DNA of 64,000 nucleotides, from contig OY756973.1 of assembly GCA_963580455.1 (NCBI GenBank), forward strand, positions 1-64,000. Direction: 5' to 3'. Source of the stretch: Euonymus europaeus (lineage: Eukaryota; Streptophyta; Magnoliopsida; Celastrales; Celastraceae). The stretch's first letter is position 1, and the number at the start of each line of letters is the position of its first letter. Made by a program: the position numbers and the translations under genes. Positions 58,751 through 64,000 of this stretch are shown piece by piece. Below the pieces are notes generated by a model, which saw only the letters and a program-made list of their open reading frames with translations, did not search any database and was not told the DNA's origin.

Positions 58751-61700
58751 TTATTTATAGTAGTTCTATGCCTTCCCCAGCTTGAAGTAAACTCAACTCT
58801 ACTCTCTTCTCGGAGTTTCACTGTGGAACTAAGGCATCTACTTCACTATTGAGTGGGAATCCCGGATCAGAGTTGATTCAATAGAAGGGCTTTATCTACT
58901 TTCTTTGTCCGATACCCATACAAAAGAAGTTCACTGAAAGCTAAGTACTCTTTCTAGGCGTGTTAGCATCAACCTCTTCTCTTTCATCACAGTCTCGGAG
59001 TTTCAAAAAGATCTTCAAATAAGTAGCTGAGGCGGGAACCAGCTCAACAGAAACTGAATAAGGAGACGGAGCAGGTTTCATGTCCTTCCTTCGATCCGGG
59101 ATATGCCATTAAACAAAGATCAGGGGATTCGATTCCTCCCATTGCATATAAAAACTATAGGGGAGTAAACCCTATCTTATTCGCCTAAGGCAGTACAACA
59201 AGTAGTTGAGGAGGGAAGAAGCTTGACTTGAACGACTATCAAGCGGGGAATCTACTTACTGAACTATCCCCAGAGTGGAATCCCTGTTTTCCACAGAATA
59301 CGGATCAGAATCAGACAAGAGAACAGCTGCAATATCGGCTGCAAGACCGACAGGCAGAGAAAGAGAAAGACCCTCGTTATTGGTTAGGTAGCACCCACCG
59401 TAGGCCCCTGAGGCCAGCAGTTAAGCTTAGGTTATTCGCCTCATGGACATCCTCTCCCATCGCTTTAGGACTGTGGTCTTCATACACCTGTTGGGCTGGG
59501 GTTACCCACTTTTCCTTCTTTGACGGGGTCTGCTTGCCTACATATCTGATTAAGTTAATCTGAATCGGAATAAAGCCCTTTTGTAGTTCTTTCTCAAAAA
59601 GATTCATTAGACTAGGCCCCACTTTCATCTTCAGATGATGAGCCGACCCTCCGCTTTCCCTTGCGTGCCATATGCGCTTAGCGCTCTGACACTTTTATGT
59701 CCGCTAACTTCTTTCTTCCTGCGAGTGGACTGAGATAGATTCAGCCATGTCTGCCAAGAGCAAGGCTGCTTAGAAAGGATTAGACGATCCAGGCTCGCTA
59801 CTGAGATACCATTATTCTTTCTAATTGGAGAAAAGATAGATTGAAGCCAATCCCCTATAAAGAAATAGAAGTCCTCTAGCCAGGCAGACCGAGAAGACGG
59901 TAACATAGTCATAGTGAAGCCCTGCCACGTGGAGTACGAGTCAGCGGAGGCCTCTTTCTAGCCCTGTAACGTGTGGTAAACGCTTCTTCCTAACCGTAGT
60001 CGCAATGACGGATCCTATCCGGAGGAAGACGAGCAGACTCACTCTTCTCTTCCCGTCCTCACGCCTTACCTTAGAGAGGCGGCTCTCTTCGCAAAGCCTT
60101 CGTTAATTGCCAGTGTAGTGCTTTTTAACCGTCTGGTACTCGTCCTAGCGGCAGTTTATCAGTTTGTTTCAATGGTTTCATTGAAATGGTGTTCATCGAC
60201 GCCCCCTAAGTGCCAGGCCTTCCTCCACGAGATATTCTCGAACGATACCTAAACTCCTTTCGCCACGAGCTATCACCTATCTGCGGCTGCTATTACTTCT
60301 ATCAGGCCTATTTCGCTGCGCCTCTAGGAGAAGCACTTTCCCTCCGGGCGGTGGTAGTTATAGGTCTATGTGGGCTCATTCTGATCCCTTTCATCGTCTC
60401 TCTAAAAGCCGGGAAACGAGCTTTCTTTCTCGACTTGCTCTTTGTTCCTCCTTTTCTTCAGTCATATTTCATCATTCTTCTTGTATATCATACGCTAAGC
60501 CAGTCATGATGAAAAGAAGTGGGTGAAGTCACCTTTCTTAGCTCCGCGGGAAGGGAGCTGGGTGAGCAAGGGCTGTCGAAGTCGAAGAAGGAAGGGAAGA
60601 TAAGAGAGCCAGAGCCCCAAGATCTACCTTCTTTCATTAAATAAAGTAGAGATCATCCTTTAGGGCTATTTCATGGAGTTCTTTCACTTCTCTCCTTTTA
60701 GCCGAGCTTCTTTCTCTCCTCTCGCTTAACAGTAACAGTCGAGTACTTCGTTACTTTCTCACCTCTCTGATGAATCTAATTATGTCTTGAAGCTCAGCTG
60801 ATTCAAGATCAGAAATAGTAGTAAATGAAGCAGCTGAGTAGCGGACGGGCACAAAGCTTTTCCTCATCCTGGCAGCAAGTCGAGCTTCTTCGTAGACGTC
60901 AAGGAAGGAATCCCTTTTTCCTATGACCCCGAAAGGGCTGCAGCAAGCAGCGACCTAAGTCTTCTCCGGTTTTGGCTTCAAGTCAGATTCAAGGCAGGTG
61001 ATCTGAATGAAAGCTCTTCTTCTCTGTACTAACGATTCTGTTCCTATGTACTAACTGCCTAACCAACCGGGCAGCGGCGGGTTATATTGAAATCTCGACT
61101 GGGCTCGTATGGCTATCTAGCCCGCGAAACTAAGCCTTTGATCCGGAAAGAAAGGCCTTCCTTCACACACTGGCCGGGCCATAGGAGAAATCGATAATCT
61201 AAGGCAGATGCCATTGTTGAGTCTTTATACAAAAGAGGGAGCAATTGCCTTCCAGGACCTTTCCCTCTATGGGGGTTGTTTCGAGTCAATGTCCAATTCT
61301 CATACATACTCTTGCTAATTGCGTCCTTGTTCGTCAATACAATCGAATCATAGCTATCAGCTCACTTATTCCTCATTACAGGCAAAAGGCGATAGGCGAT
61401 GAATAAGAAAGGCTATTACTGATTCACAAGATAGGCACAGGTATTCTTTCTTCCAGACCGGGAATCCTAGATGGAGAGAATCTGGTCTTGCTTGTTTTAG
61501 TGCATGGCTTACGGCAGCGAGTGACTAGAGGGCGAGAAGTTAAGTTAGGAATGAATAAGAAATTGACGTAGATGATAGAGGCAGAATAATAGCAGTTGGT
61601 GCTTTAGTTGTAGTAAAAACAGTAGGAATTGTCTAATCAAACGACCTAACTTCTTGTTCACGCTTTCCTGCAATTGAATCTGTTGTTGGAAGGGCTTGAT

Positions 61701-64000
61701 TAGTGGGAGTAGCAGCAGTAGTGCTAGGCTGACTTTCATGATTACCTTTTCTTTCTTCTCGGCAAAAGCTCTTTCTCTTGCCGTTGTTGGTGGTTTAGTA
61801 AGTCCGTGGGAAGCCCTCGCTTTTAAGGGAGGGTTCAGTCAAGGCAAGTAGTCAGAAGCAGGAAGCATAGGAAACAGCAGTAAGAGCAAGAGCAGTCCGC
61901 AAAGCAGTGAAGCGCTTTGAATGAATGTTGAATGGGAAAGGAACTGCTACTGGCGCCTAGAACCGAAGCTGACCTTTAGCTAGTCGACCATGTGCCAGAA
62001 GTCTATACTGGCATTTCAATAGGTCAAGCAAGTCCGTCCACTGGATTAGAGTATGTCCTTCCACTTCCGGTAGTAAGAAAGGTAGCCGATAGTCGGAAGA
62101 ACTGGAACTGTAGCTTGCACTCGAGCTGGCATATATATCTTATATTCGGTCTATGGTCTTCTTTAAGCTTAGTCCTTTTGGGCTGGCCGCCTGTCAGATA
62201 TTCAAGTCCGCTTCCAATTTTAAAATTGATAAGTTGAAGCATGCAAACAACCTTCGGGCTGCAGAATAAGAAGTTTCATCCTCCCTTGTAGGAACAAAAA
62301 GGGGCAGAATCGGGATAGAAGAAACAGGGGCAGAATCTGTCTCGGAAACTATTCCCGATCTCCTGTAGTAGGAAACAGAGAACTCATTACTAAAGATTTG
62401 CTTTAACAGTTTAAGTTCGAACTAAAGATTTGTTTTAGTTAACGGGCGGGTAAGGGCAATGAAGGAAGCCGTTAGGCTTGAGACGAAACTGATTCTATGG
62501 ATTGAGTCTGGCAGTGATGTTAGTTAAGTCCACTACCTGGGGCTTGTCTTGCTTGAGAACCCGTTTGGAACAATCTTTATTTTCCCCTTGTGAGTCACTC
62601 GAATTCTTCCAAGACAGAGGGATCCCTATTAGCGTGGGGTAGTGACATAGAAAAAAGAATATTATTCTTATTCCGGGTTAGTACACCGCCTTTGGTCCAA
62701 GCCCATAGTTTTGAAGGGGGGGCAGAGGAAAAAAGAGAGTTACGCATAGGTCGGCAGTTAGCAACGAAGCGGGTCTCTAGTACGATAGTAACTAATTAAG
62801 TGAGGAGACGAGAAGACAAAGAAGAGGAAGGAATTCGATCTAAGGAAAGAAAGAGTCGGTAAGCCCGGATCGCAATCCCATGGGGTTAGTTCGGAGTGTG
62901 ATAGATGGCATTTCGTCTCGAGGCGGAATCCGCTTTACTTTTAAGCTCCCGCTGAGGAGAGGGGCGAAACAGAATCTCTTTCATACTGAGCCGGAGCCTG
63001 CGCTCATGTAGGTAAGCCCGGATTCACCCGTCTCAATTGAAGTAGGTGGCGAAGAGTAAGCAAAGAAGCGAAAGAAGCAACTCAACCAAGAACTCTCTTT
63101 CGAATTTCTATTGAGCTGGTTGCCTCCAAAGTTTTCAGCTGGATAGCCGCGAATGGGCAGAGGCAAGACAAGAACCCCTTTACCAGTTCTAAGGCCTATG
63201 AAGGGATGGAGCGATTCCCCTTGCGTTGAGGATAGATCCGCTCTTACGCTTGCTTTCGTAGACCTACTTTCTTGCTAATAGGAGAAGCGGGATAAGTAGG
63301 ACAGGGAGATGTAGGGCACCGTCCACTGATAGAGTTGCTTGAGCTCTTGGAGCTAGTACGAGCATCTTCATCTTGCTAGCGAGCCAGTCCAGGCTGAGGA
63401 AGTTACTTTGGGTTGGGCCCCCTTGGATCAGGTATGGGCGTTAAGGCTCTTCGCTATAAGGAAGAACTTTAAAATCCCCTCAGGTACTTTAAGCTTTCGA
63501 GAGAGATAGAGATGGCCTGCTTCATTGGAACTTCCTACGTGATAAGGCATCCCCCCAGACCTAAATGGCTATACCTCCGCTTATATCCGACCTTCTAACC
63601 ACTGAAAGTGAAATCTCTTAAGAGAAGAACTGCACTTGTACACTTTATTTTGCCCTTGGGTCATGTGCCCTTGAACTCCTTTCAAAGACCCAGAAGTCTT
63701 CGACTACCTTTACTTTGAAGAAGAAGAAGATTCAGCCATGGGTTTGGCTACCACTCTAGTGGAGCACCGTGAGAAGGCGCCTATTTTTTACTTATTTTTC
63801 CTGATCTCAAGACAACTTAAGAAAAGCGATTAACAAAGGGATTTCGGTCTTGGGGGCTCATACGCTCGACCAAGAGTAAATGGGGGAAGCAGGTTTTGAG
63901 GCCATGAAATGAAAGAATTACCACGCGCCGGTAGCTAAAAGAAAAGAAGGCGCGGTTCCGTCGGGCTAAGGTAGCCCTTTTGAATTGAATTCCTTCCAAA
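58751..64000. other. Intergenic, repeat-rich, no gene recognised
   Basis: No standard gene. The ORF 59228-59563 (+, 111 codons) is charged and unmatched. The ORF 60210-60509 (+, 99 codons) has two likely membrane helices (VVVIGLCGLILIPFIVSL and FLQSYFIILLVYHTL) but no recognised family. Pro/Thr/Ala-rich scraps lie at 61592-61740 and 61781-61800 on the minus strand. A small tandem duplication lies at 62388-62446. At 63.9 kb a gaattaccacgc ... gccggtagctaaaag block resembles one near 21735-21785. Confidence 0.4.
62388..62446 (+). repeat. Short tandem duplication (actaaagatttg unit)
   Basis: The unit actaaagatttgctttaac (about 62389) is repeated as actaaagatttgttttagt (about 62422), spaced about 33 nt. 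Just upstream, ggggcagaatc is also duplicated (62301 and 62327). Confidence 0.65.

Noticed and set aside
59110..59135. T-arm-like ggattcgattcctcc
   Set aside because: No acceptor, D or anticodon arms could be placed around it.

Overview
The window reads as part of a large angiosperm mitochondrial chromosome. The firm evidence is one complete gene, rps10, on the minus strand at the left end. It has plant-mitochondrial architecture: two exons split by a degenerate group II intron with a canonical 34-nt domain V, and an ACG first codon that must be edited to AUG. No other intact respiratory, ribosomal-protein, cytochrome-maturation, rRNA or tRNA gene could be recognised. About 61 kb follows without a standard gene, which suggests an expanded, gene-poor, repeat-rich mitochondrial genome.

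Layout. 1-1.28 kb: no recognisable gene; cox1, often found just downstream of rps10, is not there. 1.28-2.49 kb: rps10. 2.5-14.7 kb: intergenic DNA with low-confidence ORFs and short dispersed repeats. 14.9-16.3 kb: a decayed nuclear-type segment, with a Ty1/copia pol fragment (protease and GAG-pre-integrase, frameshifted) next to an ORF cluster resembling plant transposon-associated mobile-domain proteins. 16.5-29.6 kb: intergenic DNA with Pro/Thr/Ala-rich reading-frame scraps. 29.67-30.36 kb: two consecutive AT-rich ORFs in different frames that look like one frameshifted foreign gene. 30.4-44.3 kb: intergenic DNA with local duplications, including an obvious one at 39.07-39.41 kb. 44.3-45.1 kb: a 48-codon membrane-type ORF whose stop lies inside a strong hairpin, and a second hairpin. 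45.3-52.3 kb: repeats shared with 2.9-3.2 kb, a possible copia integrase scrap and a 177-codon ORF. 52.3-52.7 kb: a tRNA-like fold, a small ORF and a hairpin in a row. 52.7-64 kb: intergenic, with one well-defined AT-rich acidic ORF at 58.2-58.6 kb.

Only rps10 has an assignable job: uS10 of the mitochondrial ribosome, dependent on intron splicing and C-to-U editing. The rest is best described as imported DNA, short repeats and unassigned ORFs. The most rewarding leads are the tRNA-like element with its neighbours, the two AT-rich ORF loci, and several short repeat families present in both orientations.
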